From Deltaproteobacteria bacterium (GTDB lineage: Bacteria; Myxococcota; XYA12-FULL-58-9): 64,000 nucleotides of DNA. Location of the stretch: positions 70,797-134,796 of the forward strand of contig JACRCV010000006.1 in NCBI GenBank assembly GCA_016218825.1. The letters run 5' to 3'. This document shows positions 26,705-35,595 of this stretch, one piece after another. Position 1 is the stretch's first letter. The number at the start of each line of letters is the position of its first letter. Under the pieces are notes generated by a model, which did no database searches, was not told the origin of the DNA, and worked only from the letters and a program-made list of their open reading frames with translations. Both the position numbers and the translations under genes were made by a program.

Positions 26705-27829
26705 ATGCCGGTCAAACACACCGATCGGGAGTACGAGGCCGAGCTCGGCCGGCTGCGCGAGCAGCTGTTGTCGATGGGCGCCAGCGTCGAGGAGATGATC
26801 TCCAAGAGCGTCAAGGCCCTGGTCGAGCGCGACACGCCGCTCGCGCACCAGATGATCGAGTTCGACCAGGAGATCAACCGGCTCGAGGTCGACACCGACG
26901 AGCTTTGTCTCAAGGTCCTGGCGCGCCGGCAGCCGGTGGCCTCGGATCTACGCTTCATTACCTTGACGATGAAGATGGTGACCGACCTGGAGCGCATCGG
27001 CGACCTCGGCGTGAACATCTGCGAGCGGGTCATCGAGCTCAACCAGGAGCCGCCGTTGAAACCCTACGTGGATCTGCCGACCATGGCGGAGACGGCGCGC
27101 AGCATGGTCCGCGAGGCGCTCGACGCCTTCGTGGGCCGGGACGCCGACCGGGCACAGCTGGTGATCGAGCGCGACCGGATCGTCGACGCCTATTACGGCC
27201 AGACCTTCCGCGAGCTCTTGACCTACATGATGGAGGATCCGCGCAACATCTATCGTGCGACCCGGGTGCAGGCGATCGCGAAGCACCTGGAGCGCATCGG
27301 CGACCACGCCACCAACCTGGCGGAGATGGTGGTCTTCATGGTCAAGGGCCAGGACATCCGCCACGTCGGGCGTCGCGACACCTCGGCCGCCTCGCGCGTG
27401 CCCCACGGGGTGCTGTTCTTGTGCGTGCACAACGCCGCGCGCAGCCAGATGGCCGAAGGGCTGGCGCAACGACTGTTCCCGCCGGGCGTCCGGGTCTGGA
27501 GCGCCGGCTCCGTTCCTGCTGCCGTCGTCGACCCGCGCGCCGTCGAGGCGATGCGGGAGATTGGCATCGACATCACCAAGCAGCGGCCGAAGGCCATGAG
27601 CGACGTGCCGCTCGGGGACATCGACACCGTGATCACCCTGTGCGCCGAGGAGGTCTGCCCGGCGTTCTCGATGCCGCTTTGCAGGGAGAGCTGGGCGCTG
27701 CCCGATCCGGCCGACGTCAAGGGCGGCGATGAGGAGGTTCGGAAGAGCTTCCGTCAGGTGCGGGACGCCCTGCGGCGTCGCATCGAGGCCTTCGTGAACG
27801 AGCGGCGGGGACCAGAGCCGGTGTCGTGA
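26705..27829 (+). CDS. phoU: PhoU fused to a low-molecular-weight phosphatase/arsenate reductase domain
   Basis: The 374-residue protein has two parts. Residues of about 1-222 are a complete PhoU with its two repeats, each marked by L-E-R-I-G-D (95-100 and 195-200). PhoU links PstSCAB to PhoR and shuts off the regulon when phosphate is plentiful. After a short linker, residues 236-370 form an ArsC/LMW-phosphatase domain: V-L-F-L-C-V-H-N-A-A-R-S with nucleophile Cys240 and Arg246 in the C-x5-R loop, Cys313 and Cys318 in place of the redox pair of thioredoxin-coupled arsenate reductases, and the general-acid Asp334 in L-P-D-P. There is one continuous frame with no sign of a frameshift. The domain should either reduce arsenate to arsenite or remove phosphate from a protein. 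The gene starts ten bases after pstB, closing the operon. Confidence 0.9.
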   Translation: MPVKHTDREYEAELGRLREQLLSMGASVEEMISKSVKALVERDTPLAHQMIEFDQEINRLEVDTDELCLKVLARRQPVASDLRFITLTMKMVTDLERIGDLGVNICERVIELNQEPPLKPYVDLPTMAETARSMVREALDAFVGRDADRAQLVIERDRIVDAYYGQTFRELLTYMMEDPRNIYRATRVQAIAKHLERIGDHATNLAEMVVFMVKGQDIRHVGRRDTSAASRVPHGVLFLCVHNAARSQMAEGLAQRLFPPGVRVWSAGSVPAAVVDPRAVEAMREIGIDITKQRPKAMSDVPLGDIDTVITLCAEEVCPAFSMPLCRESWALPDPADVKGGDEEVRKSFRQVRDALRRRIEAFVNERRGPEPVS

Positions 27830-27848
27830 GTGCCACGGCGATAGCAGT

Positions 27849-27877
27849 GCGCCGCGAACCGATCGTCACCGCGGCGC
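27849..27877. terminator. Hairpin between convergent genes
   Basis: A perfect 8-base stem GCGCCGCG (27849-27856) / CGCGGCGC (27870-27877) with a 13-base loop lies between the phoU fusion and the leftward aminotransferase. It could end transcription from both sides, but no T-run follows. Confidence 0.35.
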
Positions 27878-27906
27878 GCCACACAGGAGAGCAAGGGAGG
27901 CGGTTG

Positions 27907-29067
27907 TTAGCGTAGCGCCCGCAGCCGCGCCGCTGCGGCCTCCAGGGTCTCGAGGCGCTTACAAAACGCGAAGCGCAGCAGCCGTCGACCCTCCTCGGGG
28001 TGCGCGGCGTAGAACGCGCCCGGCGGGATGGTGGCGACGCCGTGCTCGGTCACCAGGCGGCGGGCGAACGTCTGATCGTCCTCGCTACTGAGGCGCGAGA
28101 AGTCGGCGACGATGAAATAGGTGCCGGCGGGGATCGCGACCGCGAAGCCCGCATTCGTGAGGGCGCGCACCAGGAAGTCACGACGCGCCGCGTACTGGCG
28201 CTGAAAATCCGCGAGGTAGTCGCCGCCGAGGATGAAGCGCCGCAGCGCCGTGGCCATCGCCACCTGGAACGGGGTCGCGGTGGCGAAGGTCACGAACTGA
28301 TGCGCGGCCTGCGCCGCGTCGACCAAGCGCTGGGGTCCCGTCGCCCACCCGACCTTCCAGCCGGTCAGCGAGAAGGTCTTGCCGGTCGACGACAGGGTCA
28401 GGGTGCGCTCGCGCATCCCCGGCACGGTTGCGATCGGCAGGTGACGGCGGCCGTCGAAGGTCAGGTGCTCGTAGACCTCGTCGGCCAAGACGACGAGGTC
28501 GTGGCGCACGCACAGATCGGCGACCGCCCCGAGCTCGGCGGGGGTGAACACCTTGCCGGTCGGGTTGTGCGGGGTGTTGAGGACGAGGACGCGGGTGCGC
28601 TTCGTGATCTGGCGCTCGAGCTCGGCGACGTCGAGGGCGAAGTCGGGGAACTTGAGCGTGACATAGCGGGGCACGGCGCCGGCGAGGGTCACGCACACCG
28701 GGTAGCTGTCGTAGAACGGCTCGATCAGGATCACCTCGTCGCCGGGGTTGAGCAGGCCCAAGAGCGACGACAGGATCCCCTCGGTGGCGCCGGAGAACAC
28801 CACCACCTCGGTCTCCGGGTCGTAGCTGAGACCATAGAGCTGGGCGCGGGTCTCGCTGATGGCACGAACGAGCTCGAGGTGGCCGCGGGAGCGCGCGTAT
28901 TGGTTGGCGCCGGCGCGCATCGCCGCGAGCGCGGCGTCGAAGATCTCGGCGGGGCCGTCGAAGTCCGGGAACCCCTGCGACAAGTTGATGGCCTGGTGGC
29001 GGTTGGCGAGCTCCGTCATCTCTGCGAAGACGCTGGCGCCGAAAGGTCTCAGTCGAGTGGCGACCAT
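27907..29067 (-). CDS. Pyridoxal-phosphate aminotransferase (methionine/kynurenine aminotransferase-like)
   Basis: The 386-residue enzyme opens with R-L-R-P-F-G-A-S-V-F-A-E-M, followed by N-L-S-Q-G-F-P-D-F, a start typical of the kynurenine/methionine aminotransferase group. It has N-T-P-H-N-P-T-G-K, A-D-E-V-Y-E-H and S-S-T-G-K-T-F-S-L-T-G-W-K-V-G with the Schiff-base Lys. It should act in the cytoplasm on amino acids such as methionine, glutamine or aromatic ones. The ATG was chosen because GAGG is seven bases upstream; a GTG two codons earlier overlaps the stop of the transporter gene and is an alternative. It is the last gene of a leftward group with two transporters. Confidence 0.85.
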   Translation of the reverse strand: MVATRLRPFGASVFAEMTELANRHQAINLSQGFPDFDGPAEIFDAALAAMRAGANQYARSRGHLELVRAISETRAQLYGLSYDPETEVVVFSGATEGILSSLLGLLNPGDEVILIEPFYDSYPVCVTLAGAVPRYVTLKFPDFALDVAELERQITKRTRVLVLNTPHNPTGKVFTPAELGAVADLCVRHDLVVLADEVYEHLTFDGRRHLPIATVPGMRERTLTLSSTGKTFSLTGWKVGWATGPQRLVDAAQAAHQFVTFATATPFQVAMATALRRFILGGDYLADFQRQYAARRDFLVRALTNAGFAVAIPAGTYFIVADFSRLSSEDDQTFARRLVTEHGVATIPPGAFYAAHPEEGRRLLRFAFCKRLETLEAAAARLRALR

Positions 29068-29069
29068 CC

Positions 29070-30350
29070 TCACACCTCGGGAACGACGACAACGCCAGAC
29101 GCCGCCCCGGCCGTCAAGCGGCGGTAGCGGCGGCCGATGACGACCGCGAGCCCCATCCAGCCGACCACCGCGACCAGCGTCAGCCAGGAGGCGAACCCGG
29201 ACAAAGACAGCGCCGCGAGCGCCAAGAGCAGCACCGACACCAAGCCCTTGGTGACGCGATAGGTCAGGACGTCGACGACGGTCTTGCCCTCGGTCTTCTC
29301 GCGGTAGCCGAGCGGGATGTAGAGCATCTCCTTGGCGGCGCGGAACAGCGAATAGTCGAAGCTCTTCGACGCGATCTTCGCCGCCGCCACCAGCGCGAAC
29401 GCCGGCGTGACCACGAAGGCGAGGACGCTGACAAACAACAACAGCGGCAGCGCCAGCAAGGTGCGCGGCACGCCGACCTTCTTCAAGACCACGCCGGTGG
29501 CGAGCTGCAGCACCAGGGCCACGAACGCCGTGCCGCTGTAGATGATGCCGATGACCCGCGTCCGTTCGTCGACGACCGGATAGGCCGCGGCGACGGTGCC
29601 GTTGAACACGTAGTCGATCAAGGTGATCGAGAGCTGGGTGCAGGTGACGAGGAGGATCATCAGGCCGACGTAGGCGCTCCGGCGGACCAGGCGGACCGTG
29701 CTCGGCAGGGTGGCGGCGACGTTGGTTGCCGGCGGGGCAACGCCGAGATCACGTCCGAAGCCGGTCGCCGCGACCCCGATGATCAGCAGCAAGCCCACCA
29801 CCGCCCAGAGCGTCGAGGCGGTGCCGACGCGGGCGGCGAGCGGGCCCACCACCAGGCCGCCGACGATCGCGCCGAGGGAGCCGGCGGCGCAGAACAGGCC
29901 GTAGCTCCAGCGCGCGGTCGCGGTGTGGAAGTGGAGGTTGGCCATGCTCCAGAACGCCTCGACCAGCACCACGACGTAGAGATCCTTGAACACGTAGAGC
30001 GCGAACGGCGCCCAAGGCACCGCCGCGAGCTCGAGGGTCAAGAGGACGGTGAGCAGCACCACGCTGGTCGCGGCCGCACCGACGAGCATCGTCAGGATCG
30101 GGAGGCGTGAGGCCAGCCGGTTGTAAACGCCGACGACGACGAGCGCGGCGCACGCGACGCACAACCACACCCACGGCAGGCCCTCCTGGCCGTAGGCGCC
30201 CAAGAACAGCGACTCGGCGGCGGGTCGGGCGAGCTCGTAGCTGCCGATGGTGAGGAACGCCAAGCCGCACAGCCCGGCGAGCTGTGCCCCGCGACCGTAA
30301 AGCGCGGCGCGGGCCTCGCCGAGCGCGGTCTGAGCTTCCGGCAGGGTCAT
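29070..30350 (-). CDS. Nucleotide-transporter-like (Npt1/Npt2, ADP/ATP translocase) membrane protein
   Basis: The 426-residue protein has about twelve hydrophobic segments. The motif Y-E-L-A-R-P-A-A-E-S-L-F near residue 40 and the later E-A-F-W-S-M-A-N-L-H-F resemble the Npt/Tlc family of ADP/ATP translocases, where F-W-x-x-x-N precedes the middle of the protein. A general MFS relative cannot be excluded. The ATG overlaps the stop of the upstream MFS gene (ATGA). In intracellular bacteria this family exchanges host ATP; in free-living bacteria the substrates are unclear. Start further upstream would add residues that overlap the neighbour. Confidence 0.55.
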   Translation of the reverse strand: MTLPEAQTALGEARAALYGRGAQLAGLCGLAFLTIGSYELARPAAESLFLGAYGQEGLPWVWLCVACAALVVVGVYNRLASRLPILTMLVGAAATSVVLLTVLLTLELAAVPWAPFALYVFKDLYVVVLVEAFWSMANLHFHTATARWSYGLFCAAGSLGAIVGGLVVGPLAARVGTASTLWAVVGLLLIIGVAATGFGRDLGVAPPATNVAATLPSTVRLVRRSAYVGLMILLVTCTQLSITLIDYVFNGTVAAAYPVVDERTRVIGIIYSGTAFVALVLQLATGVVLKKVGVPRTLLALPLLLFVSVLAFVVTPAFALVAAAKIASKSFDYSLFRAAKEMLYIPLGYREKTEGKTVVDVLTYRVTKGLVSVLLLALAALSLSGFASWLTLVAVVGWMGLAVVIGRRYRRLTAGAASGVVVVPEV

Positions 30351-31561
30351 GGGGTGGCCGGCGTCGGGCGGCGGAGGCTGACGGCCCACAGGGCCGACGC
30401 CAGGAGGAACACCGCCGGGATCGCGAGCATCCCGACTTGAAGATCAGTCCGATCGGAGATGCTGCCAATCAACGTCGGCGAGATCGCGTCACCGAGCAGG
30501 TGGGTGACGAAGATCGACGCTGCCATCGCGGTGGCGCGGATCTGGGGTCGGACGCTGTCGAGGATCAGGGCGTTGATCGGGCCGGTGTTCAAGAACAGCA
30601 GCAACTCGGCCACCGCGAGCCAAGCCACGAAGGCCGGCGTGAAGGGTGCCACCAGCGCCAAGACCGTCGCCCCGGCGCCGAGGCCGACGGCGACGACGCC
30701 GAGCCAGGTGTAGCCCTTCGGGGTCCAGGCGAGCAGGCGATCGCCGAGGTAGCCGCCCAACAGCGTGCCGACGAAGCCGGTGACCACGGTGAGGCCGCCG
30801 AAGAGCATCATGCCGTCGGCCTGGTCGAAGCCGCGCACCCGCATCATGTAGCTCGGGATCCAGAACGACAGGCCGCCGATCGCGAAGGTGTACGCGGTGT
30901 AGCCGAGCACGGTCCAGACATAGAGGGGGTTGGTCGCGAGCAACCGATACGCGGTCGCGAGTCGGGGTGGGGGTGCAGCGTCGGGCGCGTCGTGGGCGCC
31001 GCGCACCGGTTCGTGGAGGAGCAGCACCGCGAGCGCCAAGAGCAGGCCGGGGAAGCCGACCACGAAGAACGCCGGGCGCCACCCGAGGTGCTTGCCGAGG
31101 ACGCCGCCCAACAGGTAGCCGAGGGCGCTGCCGACCGGGATCGCGAGGAAGAACACCGCCAGCATCCGGCCGCGGCGGGCCTTCGGGAAGTAGTCGGCGA
31201 TGAGCGACGGCGAGATCGAGCCGTACGCGGCCTCGCCGACGCCGACCAACGAGCGCGCGGCGACGAGGGTCACGAAGCGCTGCGCGAAGCCGCCGAGCGC
31301 CGTCGCCAGCGACCACAAGCCGACGCCGAACGCCAGCCAGCGCTTGCGCCGGCCGCGGTCGCCGAAGAAGCCGAAGATCGGGCTGGTGACGAAGTAGACC
31401 AGCATGAACGCGGTGCCGAGCAGTCCGGCGCGCGTATCATCGAGGCCGAGCTCGCGCTGGATGTCGGGGAGGATGGCGGTGATGACATAGCGGTCGACGT
31501 AGTTCAGGACGTTGACGGCAGTCAGCACCGCCAACGCGGCGCGCGCTCGGGCGTCCACCAT
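30347..31561 (-). CDS. Major facilitator superfamily transporter (Spinster-like)
   Basis: The 404-residue protein has twelve hydrophobic helices and typical MFS loops, notably F-G-D-R-G-R-R-K-R after helix 2 and N-Y-V-D-R-Y in helix 1, the latter characteristic of the Spinster-type family, which includes putative sphingolipid or phospholipid exporters. The second half begins after a Pro/Ala-rich linker near residue 190. The substrate is unknown. It heads a leftward group: transporter, nucleotide-transporter-like protein (overlap of four bases) and aminotransferase. Confidence 0.85.
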   Translation of the reverse strand: MVDARARAALAVLTAVNVLNYVDRYVITAILPDIQRELGLDDTRAGLLGTAFMLVYFVTSPIFGFFGDRGRRKRWLAFGVGLWSLATALGGFAQRFVTLVAARSLVGVGEAAYGSISPSLIADYFPKARRGRMLAVFFLAIPVGSALGYLLGGVLGKHLGWRPAFFVVGFPGLLLALAVLLLHEPVRGAHDAPDAAPPPRLATAYRLLATNPLYVWTVLGYTAYTFAIGGLSFWIPSYMMRVRGFDQADGMMLFGGLTVVTGFVGTLLGGYLGDRLLAWTPKGYTWLGVVAVGLGAGATVLALVAPFTPAFVAWLAVAELLLFLNTGPINALILDSVRPQIRATAMAASIFVTHLLGDAISPTLIGSISDRTDLQVGMLAIPAVFLLASALWAVSLRRPTPATP

Positions 31562-31619
31562 GGGGGCTCGAATCCGGCGGACTCGAGGCGGTCGCTACGC
31601 CCCGAGGTCCGAGTCGTGC

Positions 31620-33647
31620 CTAGCCGGCGTTCAGCCAGGCGGCGAAGGCATCGAAGGAGTAGTCGCGGCCGAGGAACTTCTTCACCAGCGCCGCGGCGTC
31701 CTCCGAGCCCCCGGGCTCGAGGACCATCTGCCGGTAGCGGGTCGCCGGATCCGGGTTCAACAGGCCCTGCTTCTGGAACACGCTGAACAGATCCTTCGCG
31801 ATCACCAGCGACCACATGTAGGTGTAGTACATCGCGGTGTAGCCGTTCAGGTGCCCGAAGCTGTACTGCATGAAGGTGTCGTCGACGTAGGCGAAGGGGC
31901 TGTACTTCTGCTGCAGCTCCTTCAGGATCGCGGTCGTGTCTTTGCCGGCGGGATCGCCGTCGTAGTAGGCGAGCGACAGCATGGCGTAGAACATCTGGTG
32001 GCGCGCCTGCAGGCCTTTGCCGAAGTCACGGGCGGCGCGCATCTTCTTGACCAACGCCTCGGGGATCGGCTCGCCACCGGCGTCTTTGGCGAAGGTGCGC
32101 AACACCGCGCTGTCCCATGCCCACTCTTCCAAGAGCTGCGACGGCGTCTCGACGAAGTCCCACTCGACGTTGAAGCCCGAGATCCCGATCCAGCGCTGCC
32201 GGCCGCCGAGGATGTGGTGGAGCAGGTGCCCGAACTCGTGGAAGAAGGTCTCGACGTCGTCGTGCTCCATGAGCCCGGGGGTGCCGTCGCCGCCCGGGAA
32301 GTTGCAGACCAGGGCGCCGACCGGGGTCTGCTTGCCGGCGACACCGGTGCGCATCGGGAAGGCGGCGGCGTGCTTGTACTTGCCTTGGCGCGGATGCATG
32401 TCGAGGAAGAAGGTGCCGTAGAGGGTGTCGCCGACCATCACCTCGTAGGCCTCGACGCTCGGATCCCAGACCGGCAGCTCGACGCGCTTGTAGCTCAGGC
32501 CGAAGAGCTTGGCGCTGATGTCGAGGATCCCCTGCTTCACCGCGTCGTAGGGGAAGTAGGGTCTGAGCGCCTGGGAGTCGACCTTGTACTTGTCGCGTTT
32601 CAGCTGCTCCTCGATGAAGGTCTTCTGCCAGTCGCCGACGCTCTTGGCCCCGGGCAGAGTCTTCTTCAGCTCCGCGAGCAGCTCGTCGTAGTCCTTCTTG
32701 GCGCGCGGCAAGGCGACGTTCGCCACCTTGTCGATGAAGGTGCGCGCCGCCTTGTCGGTGCGGATCATCTTGTCTTCGGTGATGTAGGCCGCCCAGTTGT
32801 CGTAGCCGAGCAGCCGCGACAGCTCGTAGCGCTTGCCGAGCAAGGCGTTCAACACCTCGATGTTCTTGGGGTAGCCGCGGCGGCGGAACTCCTTGTAGAG
32901 GGCGAGGCGCAGCGGGTCGCTCTTGGCGTAGCTCATGAACGGGATGTAGTCCGGGTAGTCGGTGGTGACCGTGATCTTGCCGTCGGCCCCCGGCTTGTGG
33001 CCGTCGATGTAGTCCTGCGGCAGGCCGCCGAGCTCGGTCGCGGCCGCCAGCTTGATGCTGCGCACGTCTTCGCGGATGTTCTTTTCGAACTCCTGGCCGA
33101 GCTTGACGATCTCCTCGTTGATCGCCCGGATCTTGTCGCGCGTCGTTTGATCCTTGTCGACGCCGGCGCGGCGGAAGTCGCGCAGCAGCTTCACCAAGTA
33201 CCGAGTGGTGACCGCGTCCTCCTTGGCGGGAGCGATGGCGCTGATGGCGTCGAACACCGGCCGTGACAGCGACAGCTCGGTGCTGAGCTTGTTGAAGTCT
33301 TGCTCGCAGGTCTCGGCGACGGCGCGCAGGCTCGCGTCGGGGTGCACCTCGCGCATCAGCCCGGAGACGTTCAAGCCCTTGTCGAGGATGATGCCGAGCG
33401 CGTTCAACGGTTCGAGGGCGGTGGCGACCGTCTTGTCGCCGCCGAGCTTCTCGAGGCTCGCGAACAGGGCCTTGGCGTCCTCGAGGTCCGCCTCGCACTC
33501 CTTCTGATAGGCGAGCGCGGCGGCGCTGGTCTCGGGCTTGGTCACGGCTCCTCCTTGAGGGCTTGGGGCGGGCGCCGGCGTCGGGGCGCTTTGGGTCGAG
33601 CACGCGGACAATGCGACGAGCACGACGCCGGGCAGGACTTGCTTCAT
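31620..33647 (-). CDS. M3-family oligopeptidase, lipoprotein
   Basis: The 675-residue zinc peptidase has the M3 motif H-E-F-G-H at 470-474 and the third zinc ligand in D-F-V-E-T-P-S-Q near Glu500. The C-terminal Y-T-Y-M-W-S-L-V segment is also typical of thimet-type oligopeptidases. It cleaves short peptides (up to about 20 residues). Unusually for this mostly cytoplasmic family, it starts with a signal peptide and lipobox L-S-A-C at about residue 16, followed by a Pro-rich linker, so it should sit on a cell membrane facing outwards. The ATG has GGGAG seven bases upstream; a GTG two codons earlier is less likely. It could feed the peptide transporters encoded nearby. Confidence 0.9.
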   Translation of the reverse strand: MKQVLPGVVLVALSACSTQSAPTPAPAPSPQGGAVTKPETSAAALAYQKECEADLEDAKALFASLEKLGGDKTVATALEPLNALGIILDKGLNVSGLMREVHPDASLRAVAETCEQDFNKLSTELSLSRPVFDAISAIAPAKEDAVTTRYLVKLLRDFRRAGVDKDQTTRDKIRAINEEIVKLGQEFEKNIREDVRSIKLAAATELGGLPQDYIDGHKPGADGKITVTTDYPDYIPFMSYAKSDPLRLALYKEFRRRGYPKNIEVLNALLGKRYELSRLLGYDNWAAYITEDKMIRTDKAARTFIDKVANVALPRAKKDYDELLAELKKTLPGAKSVGDWQKTFIEEQLKRDKYKVDSQALRPYFPYDAVKQGILDISAKLFGLSYKRVELPVWDPSVEAYEVMVGDTLYGTFFLDMHPRQGKYKHAAAFPMRTGVAGKQTPVGALVCNFPGGDGTPGLMEHDDVETFFHEFGHLLHHILGGRQRWIGISGFNVEWDFVETPSQLLEEWAWDSAVLRTFAKDAGGEPIPEALVKKMRAARDFGKGLQARHQMFYAMLSLAYYDGDPAGKDTTAILKELQQKYSPFAYVDDTFMQYSFGHLNGYTAMYYTYMWSLVIAKDLFSVFQKQGLLNPDPATRYRQMVLEPGGSEDAAALVKKFLGRDYSFDAFAAWLNAG

Positions 33648-33761
33648 TGGCACGCTCCCATGTGGCTGGTCTCAAAGCGCAATCGTCGCGCGGAGTCAAT
33701 TGCCTCCGGGGGTTGCGGCGGGGCGCTGGTCACGCGGCCGCGTCCTCGTTATGCTCGCCGG

Positions 33762-34646
33762 ATGTCGGGCAAGGCCGAGCGCTACTTCTCCGGTGCGCCA
33801 CGCGATCCGTCGCGGCCGCTGCCGGGCGAGGTGAGCCCCGGTCGGCGGCAGCTGTTCGTCAACCTGGTCGCTGCGGTGATCCTCGTGGGCGTCGGTCTGG
33901 TGATCGGCATCATGCTGTCACCGGACTCTCCGAAGACTCTCGAGGCGCGGGTGCGGCAGCTGACCGCCGCGGTCGAGGCCCGGGACCTGAAGATCAACGA
34001 GCTGCAGCGCGCCGCGAAGCTGCAGCCGGTCGCCACCCCGACCTTGGGCGGCAAGCTCAAGCCCGACGATCGCAAGCGCCACGAAGCGATGGCGAAGAAG
34101 TACGCCGACACCCTGCGCGCCGTGAAAGCGCAGTCGGCGGCGGAGCTGGTCGAGTGGTTCGTCGGCCGTTGGGACGAGCTCCTCGACAACCCCCTGCAAG
34201 ACGATCGCGTCGGCAGGCGCGCGGCGCTGCTCGCGCAGCTCGTCACCGGGATGAGCCACGACCTCCACCCCGACGACTTCGTGCCGTGGCAGGCGGAGTT
34301 CCTGTTCAACCACAAGTGGCTGGGCGAGCTGCACTTCGATCAGGACGGCGACGGTCTGCCGCGCAAGCGCGCCGGGATGAACCCCAAGGACGGCTTCGCC
34401 ACGACCTCGGTGTGTCAGATCGCGATGGCGATGAACCAGGCGACCCTGGACGCCGAGGTGCTGGTCACCCCGGAGATGGAGTGCGACAAGCCGGAGAACA
34501 AGATGTCGGTGTTCCTGCAGGGGGATACCCTCGACGACGCGTTGAACGAGTTCATCCGCGCCTGCAAGCGCGAGCGCTTCGTGGTGGTCGAGAAGAACAA
34601 GCAGGGCGTGCGCCTCATCCTGGTCGGCAAGAAGATCAACCCCTGA
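33762..34646 (+). CDS. Single-pass membrane protein of unknown function
   Basis: The 294-residue protein has a short cytoplasmic N-terminus, one membrane helix at about 31-52 and then a coiled-coil-prone segment (E-A-R-V-R-Q-L-T-A-A-V-E-A-R) before an outside domain. The C-terminal half contains a D-Q-D-G-D-G calcium-loop-like stretch and conserved-looking cysteines. I do not recognise the family. It is on its own, and its stop overlaps the 3' end of the leftward ATPase gene by 11 bases, so the two genes are convergent and share terminal sequence. The ATG has no strong ribosome-binding site; an upstream start is possible but would reach into the peptidase promoter. Confidence 0.6.
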   Translation: MSGKAERYFSGAPRDPSRPLPGEVSPGRRQLFVNLVAAVILVGVGLVIGIMLSPDSPKTLEARVRQLTAAVEARDLKINELQRAAKLQPVATPTLGGKLKPDDRKRHEAMAKKYADTLRAVKAQSAAELVEWFVGRWDELLDNPLQDDRVGRRAALLAQLVTGMSHDLHPDDFVPWQAEFLFNHKWLGELHFDQDGDGLPRKRAGMNPKDGFATTSVCQIAMAMNQATLDAEVLVTPEMECDKPENKMSVFLQGDTLDDALNEFIRACKRERFVVVEKNKQGVRLILVGKKINP

Positions 34647-35595
34647 GCGGAGTCGGGCGCGCCGACCAGTGGCACGCGACCGCGGCCTCAGCCCCGGTCG
34701 CGGTCAACGCCGGCTCTTCGGCGGCACAACGGTCGAAGGCGTGCGGACAGCGATCGCGGTAGCTGCAACCCGGGGTCGGTGCCGGCGTGGCGCCGACGAC
34801 CACGTTCAAAGCGGCGGCGCGCGGCCCGGGCGCGGCCGCGAGCAGCGCCTGGGTGTAAGGGTGCGCCGGGGTCTCGAAGAGCGCGGCGGTGGGCGCCACT
34901 TCGACGATGCGGCCGGCGAACATCACCGCGACCCGGTGGCTCAAGTAACGGACCACGGCGAGATCGTGGCTGATGAACAAGTAGGCGAGGGCACGGCTCT
35001 CGGCGAGGTCCAAGAGCAGGTTCAGCACCTGGGCCTGGACCGAGACGTCGAGAGCGCTCGCCGGCTCGTCGGCGACGATGAGCTCCGGTTGCAGCGTCAA
35101 GGCGCGGGCGATCCCCACCCGCTGTCGCTCTCCACCCGAGAGCTCGTGCGGATAGCGATCGAGGCGATCCGGAGACAAGCCGACCGCTCGCAGCAGCTCG
35201 TCGAGGCGACGGCGGGCCGCGTCCCCGGTCGCGAGGCGATGCACCGTGAGCGGCTCGAGGAGGGCGGCGCGAACCGTCAGGCGGGGATTCAAGGCGCCGA
35301 CCGAGTCTTGAAATACCACCTGCATTCGGCGTCGGAGCGGCCGCAGTTGCCGCGGTGACCAGTCGGTGATGTCGGCGCCGTCGAAGCGCACCCGACCGCG
35401 GTCGGGGACGAGCAAGCGCAGCAGGATCCGGCCGAGGGTGCTCTTGCCACAGCCCGATTCCCCCACCAGGCCGAGGGTCTCGCCGCGCGCGATCGTCAGG
35501 CTCACGCCGCACAGCGCCCGGATCGGCGCGCCGCCGCCGCGTCGTGGCGCAAACGCCTTGGCGATGTCGCAAAGCTCGACGAGCGCCGTGCTCAT
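34636..35595 (-). CDS. Peptide ABC transporter ATPase (OppF/DppF-type)
   Basis: The 319-residue ATPase has Walker A G-E-S-G-C-G-K-S, signature L-S-G-G-E-R-Q-R and Walker B L-I-V-A-D-E-P. The C-terminal oligopeptide-transporter extension has clustered Cys and H-P-Y-T-Q-A-L-L, as in OppF/DppF proteins. It energises import of peptides or nickel-like substrates with a paired ATPase. It overlaps the OppD-type gene by four bases (ATGA). The matching permeases and binding protein are not next to it; a candidate set lies about 9 kb to the right. The start was set by the overlap; a longer frame upstream has no support. Confidence 0.9.
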   Translation of the reverse strand: MSTALVELCDIAKAFAPRRGGGAPIRALCGVSLTIARGETLGLVGESGCGKSTLGRILLRLLVPDRGRVRFDGADITDWSPRQLRPLRRRMQVVFQDSVGALNPRLTVRAALLEPLTVHRLATGDAARRRLDELLRAVGLSPDRLDRYPHELSGGERQRVGIARALTLQPELIVADEPASALDVSVQAQVLNLLLDLAESRALAYLFISHDLAVVRYLSHRVAVMFAGRIVEVAPTAALFETPAHPYTQALLAAAPGPRAAALNVVVGATPAPTPGCSYRDRCPHAFDRCAAEEPALTATGAEAAVACHWSARPTPLRG

